Shown in pieces: positions 16,950 through 25,045 of a stretch of DNA of 64,000 bases. The stretch comes from Pseudomonas oryzihabitans (lineage in GTDB: Bacteria; Pseudomonadota; Gammaproteobacteria; Pseudomonadales; Pseudomonadaceae): positions 2,198,001-2,262,000 of the forward strand of contig NZ_CP017024.1 of the NCBI RefSeq assembly GCF_014522265.1, written 5' to 3'. The notes under the pieces are model-generated. The model was not told where the DNA came from, did no database searches, and saw only the letters and a list, made by a program, of their open reading frames with translations. The stretch's first letter is position 1; every line of letters starts with the position of its first letter. The position numbers were made by a program, and so were the translations under genes.

Positions 16950-17798
16950 ATGGCCCAGATCCTGTCCCTGAGCGAAGCCATCCAGCGCTTCGTCCACGAT
17001 GGCGAGACCGTCGCCCTCGAAGGCTTCACCCATCTCATTCCGACCGCCGCCGCTCACGAGCTGATCCGCCAGAACCGGCGCGACATGACCCTGGTGCGTA
17101 TGACCCCCGACCTGGTCTATGACCTGCTGATCGGTGCCGGCTGTGCCAAGCGGCTGATCTTCTCCTGGGGCGGCAATCCCGGGGTCGGCTCCCTGCACCG
17201 CCTGCGTGATGCGGTGGAAAAGGGCTGGCCGCACAAGCTGGAGATTTCCGAGCACAGCCACGCGGCCCTGGCCAACGCCTATGTCGCCGGCGCCTCCAAC
17301 CTGCCCTTCGCCGTCCTGCGCGGCTACCAGGGCTCGGACCTGGCCAAGGTCAATCCGGACATCAGGTTCATCGCCTGCCCCTTCACCGGCGAGCAGCTCG
17401 CCGCGGTGCCCAGCGTGCGCCCCGACGTCACCGTCATCCATGCGCAGAAGGCCGACCGCCAGGGCAACGTGCTGATCCAGGGCATCCTCGGCGTGCAGAA
17501 GGAAGCGGCGCTGGCCGCCCAGCGCTGCATCGTCACCGTGGAGGAGATCGTCGACGACCTCCAGGCGCCAATGAACGCCTGCGTACTGCCGACCTGGGCG
17601 CTCAGCGCGGTCTGCGTGGTGCCGGGCGGGGCGCATCCGTCCTATGCCCACGGCTACTACGAGCGGGACAATCGTTTCTACCAGGCCTGGGACCCGATCG
17701 CTCGCGACCGCGACACCTTTACCCAGTGGATCGACACCTACATCCGCGGTACCGCGGACTTCGCCGCCTTCCAGGCGAAGCTGGCTGCGGAGGCCTGA
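16950..17798 (+). CDS. pcaI: 3-oxoadipate CoA-transferase, subunit A
   Basis: Alpha subunit of 282 residues of the enzyme that moves CoA from succinyl-CoA to 3-oxoadipate. Motifs include VALEGFTHLIPTAAAHELIRQ at the start (core GFTHLIPTAAAH) and the glycine-rich FSWGGNPGVGSLHRLRDAV. P. putida PcaI is nearer 230 residues; 282 fits the longer CatI-type subunit known from other pseudomonads, so catI would be an equally fair symbol. The gene follows a paired PcaR operator and precedes subunit B by only 3 bp between stop and ATG. Confidence 0.88.
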   Translation: MAQILSLSEAIQRFVHDGETVALEGFTHLIPTAAAHELIRQNRRDMTLVRMTPDLVYDLLIGAGCAKRLIFSWGGNPGVGSLHRLRDAVEKGWPHKLEISEHSHAALANAYVAGASNLPFAVLRGYQGSDLAKVNPDIRFIACPFTGEQLAAVPSVRPDVTVIHAQKADRQGNVLIQGILGVQKEAALAAQRCIVTVEEIVDDLQAPMNACVLPTWALSAVCVVPGGAHPSYAHGYYERDNRFYQAWDPIARDRDTFTQWIDTYIRGTADFAAFQAKLAAEA

Positions 17799-17801
17799 AT
17801 C

Positions 17802-18587
17802 ATGAGCGACTTCACCACCAATGAAATGATGACCGTGGCCGCCGCACGCCGCCTCGGCAATGGCAGCGTCTGCTTCGTCGGCATCGGCCTGCCGTCCACC
17901 GCCGCCAACCTGGCACGCCTGACCCATGCGCCGGACGTGGTGCTGATCTACGAATCCGGCCCCATCGGTGCCAAGCCCTCGGTGCTGCCGCTGTCCATCG
18001 GCGACGGCGAACTGGCCGAGACCGCCGACACCGTGGTGCCCACCGGCGAGATCTTCCGCTACTGGCTGCAGGGCGGACGCATCGACGTGGGCTTTCTGGG
18101 TGCGGCCCAGGTCGACCGCTTCGGCAACATCAACACCACGGTGATCGGCGACTACCACCAGCCCAAGGTTCGCCTGCCGGGCGCCGGCGGCGCGCCGGAG
18201 ATCGCCGGCTCGGCCAAGGAGGTGCTGATCATCCTCAAGCAGTCGCACCGCAGCTTTGTCGACAAGCTGGCCTTCATCACCTCGGTGGGCTTCGGCGAGG
18301 GTGGCGATCATCGCCAGCAGCTGGGTCTGCCGGGCAAGGGGCCGACCGCCATCATCACCGATCTCTGCATCATGGAGCCGGAAGCCGGCACCCACGAATT
18401 CGTGGTGACCGCCCTGCATCCCGGAGTGAACCGCGAACAGGTGGTGGCCGCCACCGGCTGGGCCATCCGCTTCGCCGACCAGGTCGCCACCAGCGCGGCG
18501 CCGACAGCAACCGAACTCGCGGCCCTGCGTGATCTGCAGGCCCGGACCAATGCCGCCCACGGCGGCCAGAAAGGAGCTGAGGAATGA
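17802..18587 (+). CDS. pcaJ: 3-oxoadipate CoA-transferase, subunit B
   Basis: Beta subunit of 261 residues. The catalytic glutamate is expected in LIYESGPIGAKPSVLP (about residues 47-62). Other family features are CFVGIGLPSTAANLARL and a glycine-rich FLGAAQVDRFGNINTTVIG. As with subunit A, the length suits the CatJ type rather than the shorter P. putida PcaJ. The stop overlaps the pcaF start (ATGA at 18584-18587), which supports one pcaIJF transcript. Confidence 0.88.
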   Translation: MSDFTTNEMMTVAAARRLGNGSVCFVGIGLPSTAANLARLTHAPDVVLIYESGPIGAKPSVLPLSIGDGELAETADTVVPTGEIFRYWLQGGRIDVGFLGAAQVDRFGNINTTVIGDYHQPKVRLPGAGGAPEIAGSAKEVLIILKQSHRSFVDKLAFITSVGFGEGGDHRQQLGLPGKGPTAIITDLCIMEPEAGTHEFVVTALHPGVNREQVVAATGWAIRFADQVATSAAPTATELAALRDLQARTNAAHGGQKGAEE

Positions 18588-19798
18588 GTCGCCCCGTCTA
18601 TATCTGCGACGCCATTCGGACCCCCATCGGCCGGCTCAACGGCGGACTTTCCGCGGTGCGCGCCGATGACCTGGCGGCCATTCCGCTCAAGGCGCTGCAG
18701 GAGCGCAATCCCCAGGTGGACTGGACGGCGGTGGACGAGGTGTTCATGGGCTGCGCCAACCAGGCCGGGGAAGACAACCGCAACGTGGCGCGCATGGCAG
18801 TGCTGCTGTCGGGACTACCGGAAACGGTGCCGGGCGTGACCCTCAATCGCCTCTGCGCTTCGGGCATGGAGGCGGTGGGCCAGGCCTATCGCGCCATCGC
18901 CCTCGGCGAGATGGAGCTGGTGATCGCTGCCGGGGTGGAATCCATGACCCGCGCACCCTATGTGATGGGCAAGGCCGACAGCGCCTTCGGTCGCGGCCAG
19001 AAGCTGGAAGACACCACCCTGGGCTGGCGCTTCGTCAATCCGGCGATGAAGGAGACCTACGGCGTCGACAGCATGCCGGTCACCGGCGACAACGTCGCCG
19101 CCGACTATGGCGTCAGCCGCGCCGACCAGGACGCCTTCGGCCTGCGCAGCCAGCAGCGCGCCGCGGCGGCCCAGGAATCCGGCTACTACGCCGAGGAAAT
19201 CGTCCCGGTGACGATCAAGGGCAAGAAGGGCGACCTGGTGGTGGCGCAGGACGAGCATCCGCGTCCGGACACCACCGCAGAAGGCCTGGCCAAGCTCAAG
19301 CCGGTCAACGGCCCGGACCGGACCGTGACCGCGGGCAACGCCTCGGGTCTCAACGACGGCGCCTCGGCGATCATCCTGGCCTCGGCGGAAGCGGTGCAGA
19401 AGCACGGCCTCACGCCCCGCGCCCGGGTACTGGGCATGGCCAGCGGCGGGGTGGCGCCGCGCATCATGGGCGTCGGTCCGACCCCGGCAGTGCGCAAGCT
19501 GCTGCAGCAACTGGACCTGTCCATCGAGGCCTTCGACGTCATCGAGCTCAACGAGGCCTTCGCCGCCCAGGGCATCGCCGTCCTGCGCGAGCTGGGCGTG
19601 GCCGACGACAGCCCCAAGGTCAATCCCAATGGCGGCGCCATCGCCCTGGGTCATCCCCTGGGCATGAGCGGCAACCGCCTGGTGCTCACTGCGGTGCACC
19701 ACTTGGAAAAGACCGGCGGCCGCCTGGGGCTCGCCACCATGTGCGTGGGCGTCGGCCAGGGGCTGGCGCTGGCGGTGGAGCGGGTGGACGGGATCTGA
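18584..19798 (+). CDS. pcaF: Beta-ketoadipyl-CoA thiolase
   Basis: Thiolase of 404 residues, usual length, that cleaves 3-oxoadipyl-CoA to succinyl-CoA and acetyl-CoA, the last step of the beta-ketoadipate pathway. The nucleophilic cysteine is in [16 protein letters not shown] (about residue 90). The histidine is in [16 protein letters not shown], and the second cysteine is in [12 protein letters not shown] near the end. It is translationally coupled to pcaJ. Confidence 0.93.
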   Translation: MSRPVYICDAIRTPIGRLNGGLSAVRADDLAAIPLKALQERNPQVDWTAVDEVFMGCANQAGEDNRNVARMAVLLSGLPETVPGVTLNRLCASGMEAVGQAYRAIALGEMELVIAAGVESMTRAPYVMGKADSAFGRGQKLEDTTLGWRFVNPAMKETYGVDSMPVTGDNVAADYGVSRADQDAFGLRSQQRAAAAQESGYYAEEIVPVTIKGKKGDLVVAQDEHPRPDTTAEGLAKLKPVNGPDRTVTAGNASGLNDGASAIILASAEAVQKHGLTPRARVLGMASGGVAPRIMGVGPTPAVRKLLQQLDLSIEAFDVIELNEAFAAQGIAVLRELGVADDSPKVNPNGGAIALGHPLGMSGNRLVLTAVHHLEKTGGRLGLATMCVGVGQGLALAVERVDGI

Positions 19799-19824
19799 GG
19801 CTTTGGCGCTTGGGCGCTTAGGCA

Positions 19825-19906
19825 ATCGCGGCCATGGCGGTCCGCCGATGCGGCCGCTTCTACAAGAGCTCGATGTACTTGTAGGAGCGGCCCATGGCCG
19901 CGATAA
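19825..19906. repeat. REP doublet downstream of pcaF
   Basis: Two inverted copies of the common Pseudomonas REP sequence (TGTAGGAGCGGCCCATGGCCGCGAT and its inverse; core GGAGCGGCCCATGGCCGC) flank a short spacer. The left copy is degenerate. The doublet occupies most of the 255-bp gap between pcaF and pcaT and may affect message stability or termination. Confidence 0.75.
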
Positions 19907-20053
19907 GCCTCTCACTGCAGAGCGGCTAGGCCGGAAAATCGCCCCGGTTTCACTTCTTCTACGCCCACACTTCCCTGTAACCGCGTGTGTCTCTCCTGGT
20001 CCGATGGCGGTAGGCTGTCCCCCGTCCATCCATACCTATAATTAAGGATCTCC

Positions 20054-21346
20054 ATGAGCACTCACCTGCATTACAGCTTCGAGGAGCGCAAGAAGCGCAT
20101 CTTCGCCATCGTCGGCGCCTCGTCTGGCAACCTGGTGGAATGGTTCGACTTCTACGTCTACGCCTTCTGCTCCATCTACTTTGCCGCCGCCTTCTTCCCG
20201 AAGAGCGATCCCACCGTGCAGCTGCTGAGCACCGCCGGCGTCTTTGCCGCGGGCTTCCTGATGCGGCCCCTGGGCGGCTGGATCTTCGGGCGCGTCGCCG
20301 ACAAGTACGGCCGGCGCACCTCCATGGTCATTTCCATCCTGATGATGGGCGCCGGCTCCCTGGCCATCGCCTGCCTGCCCACCTATGCCAGCATCGGCGT
20401 CGCGGCGCCGGCCCTGCTGCTGCTCGCGCGCCTGCTGCAAGGCATCTCGGTGGGTGGTGAATACGGCACCACCGCCACCTACATGAGCGAGGTGGCCCTG
20501 CGTGGCCAGCGCGGCTTCTTCGCCTCCTTCCAGTACGTCACCCTGATCGGCGGCCAGCTGCTGGCGGTGCTGGTGGTGGTGATCCTGCAGCAGGTCCTGA
20601 GCGATGCCGACCTGCGTGCCTGGGGCTGGCGGATTCCTTTCCTGGTCGGCGCCGCTGCGGCCGTGGTCTCGCTGTTCCTGCGTCGCTCGCTGGAAGAGAC
20701 CACCACCGCCGAGACCCGCGCCAACAAGGAGGCCGGTACCCTCAGCGGCCTGTTCAAGCACCACAAGGCAGCCTTCTTCACCGTGCTCGGCTATACCGCC
20801 GGCGGCTCGCTGATCTTCTATACCTTCACCACCTACATGCAGAAGTACCTGGTCAACACCAGCGGCATGGACGCCAAGACCGCCAGCGCCGTGATGACCT
20901 GTGCCCTGCTGGTGTTCATGCTCATGCAGCCGCTGTTCGGTATGCTCTCCGACCGCATCGGCCGGCGCGCCTCCATGCTGCTGTTCGGCGGCCTGGGCAC
21001 GGTCTGCACTTGGCCGATCCTCACAGCGCTGGCCAGCGTCCAGAGTCCCTTCGTGGCCTTCCTGCTGATCTGCCTGGCCATGGCCATCATCAGCCTCTAC
21101 ACCTCCATCAGCGGTCTGGTGAAGGCGGAGATGTTCCCGCCGGAGGTGCGTGCCCTGGGCGTGGGCCTGTCCTATGCGGTGGCCAATGCCATCTTTGGCG
21201 GTTCGGCGGAATTCGTCGCCCTGAGCTTCAAGACCCAGGGGCATGAAGAAGTCTTCTACATCTATGTCTCGGTGATGCTGGCGGTGGCCTTCCTGGTCAG
21301 CCTGAGATTGCCGCGGCAGGCCACCTACCTGCATCACGACCACTAG
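20054..21346 (+). CDS. pcaT: MFS dicarboxylate/beta-ketoadipate transporter
   Basis: MFS transporter of 430 residues of the metabolite:proton symporter (KgtP/ShiA-like) family. It opens with [20 protein letters not shown] in the first transmembrane segment and carries [14 protein letters not shown] between segments 2 and 3, and [18 protein letters not shown] in segment 5. Between pcaF and pcaB in a pca cluster this is PcaT, described in P. putida as the beta-ketoadipate uptake protein. An alternative reading as a general 2-oxoglutarate carrier is possible from sequence alone. No PcaR palindrome is visible in the 255-bp gap before it. Confidence 0.83.
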   Translation: MSTHLHYSFEERKKRIFAIVGASSGNLVEWFDFYVYAFCSIYFAAAFFPKSDPTVQLLSTAGVFAAGFLMRPLGGWIFGRVADKYGRRTSMVISILMMGAGSLAIACLPTYASIGVAAPALLLLARLLQGISVGGEYGTTATYMSEVALRGQRGFFASFQYVTLIGGQLLAVLVVVILQQVLSDADLRAWGWRIPFLVGAAAAVVSLFLRRSLEETTTAETRANKEAGTLSGLFKHHKAAFFTVLGYTAGGSLIFYTFTTYMQKYLVNTSGMDAKTASAVMTCALLVFMLMQPLFGMLSDRIGRRASMLLFGGLGTVCTWPILTALASVQSPFVAFLLICLAMAIISLYTSISGLVKAEMFPPEVRALGVGLSYAVANAIFGGSAEFVALSFKTQGHEEVFYIYVSVMLAVAFLVSLRLPRQATYLHHDH

Positions 21347-21396
21347 GAGCAACCAACAAAACTACTGCGCGTCCGCCAGGCGGGCGCGTGCAGTGC

Positions 21397-21429
21397 TCGG
21401 AATCCTCATGTACCACTTGTACATTCCGG
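21397..21429. other. Hairpin in the pcaT-pcaB gap
   Basis: CGGAAT and ATTCCG arms surround TGTAC and GTACA arms, separated by an internal loop; the whole spans about 33 bp. It lies 100 bp before pcaB in a region without PcaR cores. A role as RNA structure or operator is possible but unproven. Confidence 0.4.
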
Positions 21430-21506
21430 TTCCTGCGCGCCGCGCGCACCCGCCTGACAACCGCTCGCTACGCTTTGTTGGCCGCTCCGCCACTTGAGGA
21501 ATCCCC

Positions 21507-22864
21507 ATGTCCAACCTGCTATTCGACGCCTACTTCACCAGCGCCGCCATGCGCGCGGTGTTTTGTGACCACGGCCGACTGCAGGGCATGCTGGACTTCG
21601 AAGCGGCCCTGGCGCGCGCCGAGGCAGCGGTGGGGGTGATTCCGCAGACGGCGGTGGCGCCCATCGCCGCCGCCTGCCACGCCGAGCGGTATGACGCGGC
21701 CGAGCTGGCCCGGGCCGTGGTCAGCGCCGGCAACTCCGCCATTCCGCTGGTCAAGGCCCTGGGCCGGCAGATCGCCGCCCAGGACCCCGAGGCCGAACGC
21801 CATGTGCATCGCGGCGCCACCAGCCAGGACGCCATGGACAGCGGCCTGGTGCTGCAGATCCGCCAGGCGCTGGACCTGCTGGACGCCGACCTGGCGCACC
21901 TGGCCGAGGCCCTGGCCATCCAGGCCGAGCGCCATGCCGGTACCGTGCTGGCCGGCCGCACCTGGCTGCAGCACGCGACGCCGGTGACCCTCGGTATGAA
22001 GCTGGCCGGAGTGCTGGGCGCCATCACCCGGCATCGCCGGCGCCTGGCCGAACTGCGGCCGCGGGTGCTGGTGCTGCAATTCGGCGGAGCCTCGGGCAGC
22101 CTGGCCGCCCTGGGCGATCAGGCCCTGCCGGTGGCCGAGGTCCTGGCCCGGGAGCTGGCGCTGAGCCTGCCGGAGCAACCCTGGCACACCCAGCGCGATC
22201 GCCTGGTCGAGGTCGGCGCCTGGCTCGGCCTGGTAGCCGGCAGCCTGGGCAAGCTGGGGCGTGATCTGTCGCTGCTGATGCAGACCGAAGCCGCCGAGGT
22301 CTTCGAGCCCTCGGCGCCGGGCAAGGGGGGCTCTTCCACCATGCCGCACAAGCGCAATCCGGTGGGCGCCGCGGTGCTGATCGCCGCCGCCACCCGCGCG
22401 CCGGGTATGGTCAGCACCCTGTTTTCCGCCATGCCCCAGGAGCACGAGCGCAGCCTGGGGCTCTGGCACGCCGAGTGGGAGACCCTGCCGGAGCTGTTCT
22501 GCCTGGTCTCCGGCGCCCTGCAGCAGGCTCAGGCCATCGTCGCCGGGCTGGAGGTCGACGCCGCGCGCATGCAGGCCAACCTGCAACTGACCCACGGCCT
22601 GGTGCTGGCCGAGGCGGTCAGCATCGCCCTGGCCGGACGGCTGGGGCGCGAGGCCGCCCACCACCTGGTGGAGCAGAGCTGCAAGCGCGCCGTCCAGGAG
22701 GGGCGCCACCTGCGCCAGGTCCTCGGCGATACCCCGAGGTCACCGCCGAGCTTTCCAGTGCCGAGCTGGATCGACTGCTGGACCCCGCCCATTACCAGGG
22801 CCAGGCCCGGGCCTGGGTGGCTCGCGCCCTGGCCGAACACCGCACTTTGCTTGCCCATTCCTAG
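21507..22864 (+). pseudogene. pcaB: 3-carboxy-cis,cis-muconate cycloisomerase, frameshifted near the 3' end
   Basis: Fumarase/aspartase-superfamily enzyme that converts 3-carboxy-cis,cis-muconate to 4-carboxymuconolactone. The superfamily signature GGSSTMPHKRNPVGA is intact at about residues 271-285, as are VHRGATSQDAMDSG and GRTWLQHATPVTLG. At 22732-22735 a run of four C precedes GAG. One more C would restore the expected ending (PEVTAELSSAELDRLL to LAEHRTLLAHS, stop at 22862-22864). As written, the frame instead runs past the true stop and into the first codons of pcaD, ending at 22952. The lesion touches only the last 45 or so residues. A sequencing error is likelier than a true mutation, because pcaD next door has two more of the same kind. 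Confidence 0.85.
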
Positions 22865-22880
22865 ACCAGAGGACTGCCTG

Positions 22881-23667
22881 ATGCCCAGCGTACGTCTCGC
22901 CGATGGCGACCTGAATTACCAACTGGAGGGCCCGCGGGCGCCCCCGTGCTGATCCTGTCCAACTCCCTGGGCACCAACCTGGCCATGTGGGACGACCAGG
23001 CCGCCGCCTTCAGCGAGCGCTTTCGCCTGCTGCGCTACGACACCCGCGGCCATGGCGCCTCCCTGGTGACGCCCGGCCCCTATCGCATGGACGGGAACGG
23101 TCGCGACGTCCTGGCCCTGGCCGACGCCCTAGGTATCGACCAATTCGCCTTCTGCGGCCTGTCCATGGGCGGCTCCATCGGCCAGTGGCTGGGCATCAAC
23201 GCCCCGAGCGGGTCACCCGTCTGGTGCTGTGCAACACCGCCGCCAAGATCGGCACCCCCGAGGTGTGGAATACCCGCATCCAGACCGTCGAAGCCGGCGG
23301 CGAGCAGGCCATGCGCGACCTGCGCGACGCCTCCATCGGTCGCTGGTTCACCCCTGATTTCGCCAGCGCCGAGCCGGACCGGGTCGACCGCATCGTCGCC
23401 ATGCTCGCCGGCACCTCGCCCCAGGGTTATGCGGCCAACTGCGCGGCGGTGCGCGATGCCGACTTCCGCGAGGTGTTGGATGCCATCCGTGCGCCGACGC
23501 TGATCGTCGCCGGCAGCCACGACGCCGTGACCACCCCGGCCGACGGCCGCTTCCTGCAGGAGCGCATCCCGGGCGCCGAGTACGTCGAGTTTCCCGCCGC
23601 CCACCTGTCCAACGTGCAGATGGGCGCTGCCTTTACCCAGCGCGTGCTGGCCTTTCTGAGCGCCTGA
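22881..23667 (+). pseudogene. pcaD: 3-oxoadipate enol-lactonase, two frameshifts
   Basis: Alpha/beta hydrolase of about 262 residues once repaired, which opens 3-oxoadipate enol-lactone to 3-oxoadipate. The nucleophile elbow FCGLSMGGSIGQWLG, the oxyanion-side SNSLGTNLAMWDDQ, an acidic residue in VAGSHDAVTTPADG and the terminal histidine in PAAHLSNVQ are all present but spread over three frames. A G is missing from the run at 22936-22938 and a C from the run at 23202-23205. The true start is the ATG at 22881, 16 bp after the pcaB stop. As written, no functional enzyme would be made. Error in the consensus sequence is the simplest reading. Confidence 0.85.
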
Positions 23668-23678
23668 AGGAGTCGATC

Positions 23679-24074
23679 TTGGACGAAAGAGAACGTTATG
23701 AAGCCGGCATGCAGGTCCGCCGCGCGGTGCTGGGCGACGCCCACGTCGATCGCAGCCTGGAAAAGCTGACCCCCTTCAACGAAGAATTCCAGGAGATGAT
23801 CACTCGCCACGCCTGGGGCGACATCTGGACCCGCCCGGGCCTGCCGCGGCACACCCGCAGCCTGATCACCATCGCCATGCTGATCGGCATGAATCGCGAA
23901 GGCGAACTCCGCCTGCACCTGCGTGCCGCCCGCAGCAACGGGGTGACACGAGAGGAGCTCAAGGAGCTGATCATGCAGAGCGCCATCTACTGCGGCATCC
24001 CGGCGGCCAACGCCACCTTCCACCTGGCGGAGGCGGTGTGGGATGAGTTGGGGGTGGAGTCGTTGGAGGGGTGA
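23679..24074 (+). CDS. pcaC: 4-carboxymuconolactone decarboxylase
   Basis: Enzyme of 131 residues, the usual length, that decarboxylates 4-carboxymuconolactone to 3-oxoadipate enol-lactone. Family features are HAWGDIWTRPGLPRHTRSL and HLRAARSNGVTREELKE, then IYCGIPAANATFHLAE with the conserved cysteine. It starts with TTG at 23679, supported by AAGGAG at 23667-23672 and by the family-typical MDERERYEAGMQVRRAVLG reading. The gene lies 11 bp after the pcaD stop and is the last gene of the pca block. Confidence 0.9.
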   Translation: MDERERYEAGMQVRRAVLGDAHVDRSLEKLTPFNEEFQEMITRHAWGDIWTRPGLPRHTRSLITIAMLIGMNREGELRLHLRAARSNGVTREELKELIMQSAIYCGIPAANATFHLAEAVWDELGVESLEG

Positions 24075-24520
24075 GTTTTCCCTTGGGCCCCTTGGATGAA
24101 GCCCGCCGGTTTGGATTTGGTGGGCGTTATTGGTTTTGAATGAGGCGTATGGCGTAGGTTGGGTTGAGCGTTAGCGAAGCCCAACATCACGGGGTTAGCC
24201 CTCGATACCTGGCTTTGCCTGCTGGTGCCCTAGCTGCTTATCGAAGTCTAGAGGAGGTCCTTGTTTCGCCCCCTCGGGCGAGTCACTTTTGCCAATCGCG
24301 GCAAAAGTAACCAAAAACGCTTGCCCCACGTTTCGGCCCTGCGCTGCGCTCCGGGTCCCCTCGCTCCGGTGCCGCTCCAGGGGCACGGCACGAAGGGGCT
24401 TCCTGCCCCTCGCGCCTTGCTCGGCGTCCTGCCTCGCATCCCCCTCCGCGACACCTACACTCGGCCTCACTGACGGGGCGGGGCGACAGCCTGAGGCTTG
24501 GGTGTTTAAAGGTTTGTAGC

Positions 24521-24594
24521 GTGGAAAACCGCGTAGCGTTTTCCACTGATACGCATGGCCATGCTTAGTGGACAAGGCTTCGCCGTTGTCCACG
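24521..24594. repeat. Hairpin doublet GTGGAAAA/GTGGACAA type
   Basis: Two 26-bp hairpins: GTGGAAAA...TTTTCCAC at 24521-24546 and GTGGACAA...TTGTCCAC at 24568-24593. The third arm pair differs between them (A-T against C-G), so pairing is kept. This is one of at least fifteen copies in the window. Confidence 0.8.
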
Positions 24595-24660
24595 CTACGG
24601 CTACGGCTACGGCTACGGCTACGGCTACGGCTACGGCTACGGCTACGGCTACGGCTACGG
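24595..24660 (+). repeat. Hexanucleotide microsatellite (CTACGG) x 11
   Basis: Eleven perfect copies of CTACGG, directly following the GTCCACG end of the hairpin doublet. The usual flank of these hairpins is a single CGCTACGG, so the array looks like an expansion of that flank. It is non-coding in context; a frame through it would encode only a two-residue repeat. Confidence 0.95.
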
Positions 24661-25045
24661 GCTTTTTGTGGCTCTTCAACCAACACTTTCAGGCTAGCGA
24701 ATCGCCCCGTTCAGGAGGGCGAACGCCAGTGTCGTGGAGTGGGTCGAGCCGCATGGATGCGGCGAGAGGTCCAGTGGGCCATGGACGGCCCATCTGGACC
24801 GACCCCGGAACGGCGCTGGTGCGAGCGCACCCGGAGCGAAGCGGAGGGCCGGATGGTCGGGGCAAGCGTTTTTGCTTACTTTTTTCGCGTTTGAAAAAAG
24901 TGAGTCGCCCGGGTGGGCGAAACAAAAAGCATGAAGGCGTTTGATAAACAGCTGAGGCACCAATAGGCCAGAGAGTTGGGCTTCGCTATCGCTCAACCCA
25001 ACCTACAAAAGCGGCCCCCAGCCTAAGACCGAGGGCGTAGGCTTG

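Larger units (their letters stand above)
24222..24964 (+). mobile_element. ~743-bp bipartite palindromic element, copy A
   Basis: The left end TGGTGCCCTAGCTGCTTATC and the right end GATAAACAGCTGAGGCACCA are inverted repeats. Inside each end is a second inverted pair, GTTTCGCCCC...GGGCGAGTCACTTTT against AAAAGTGAGTCGCCCGGGTG...GGCGAAAC. The inner lobes are diverged inverted copies too (CGGCCCTGCGCTGCGCTCC facing the complement of CGGCCCTCCGCTTCGCTCC). A doublet of 26-bp hairpins sits at the centre. Copy B at 52563-53315 has the same make-up in opposite orientation. No transposase gene is present. Mobility is inferred from the terminal inverted repeats and the second copy only. Confidence 0.6.
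24154..25006. repeat. Nested-palindrome region A: GTAGGTTGG repeats enclosing a ~743-bp element
   Basis: No gene is seen from 24075 to 25045. The stretch starts with a GTAGGTTGGGTTGAGC repeat at 24154 and ends with its inverse (GTTGGGCTTCGC to CAACCCAACCTAC) at 24975-25006. Between them lies the ~743-bp palindromic element described separately. Several long open frames here are low-complexity products of the repeats and are not believed. Confidence 0.8.

Noticed and set aside
21507-22952. Apparent 481-residue PcaB with a tail leading into the first codons of PcaD
   Set aside because: The tail arises from the single-base loss at 22732-22735. Restoring it gives the standard PcaB end and a separate pcaD start, so this is not a true fusion.
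24195-24944. Small open frames in the element and microsatellite, some with simple arginine-serine or leucine-arginine repeats
   Set aside because: They follow from palindromic repeats and the CTACGG array, have no ribosome-binding site, and recur in mirrored form in the other element copy.
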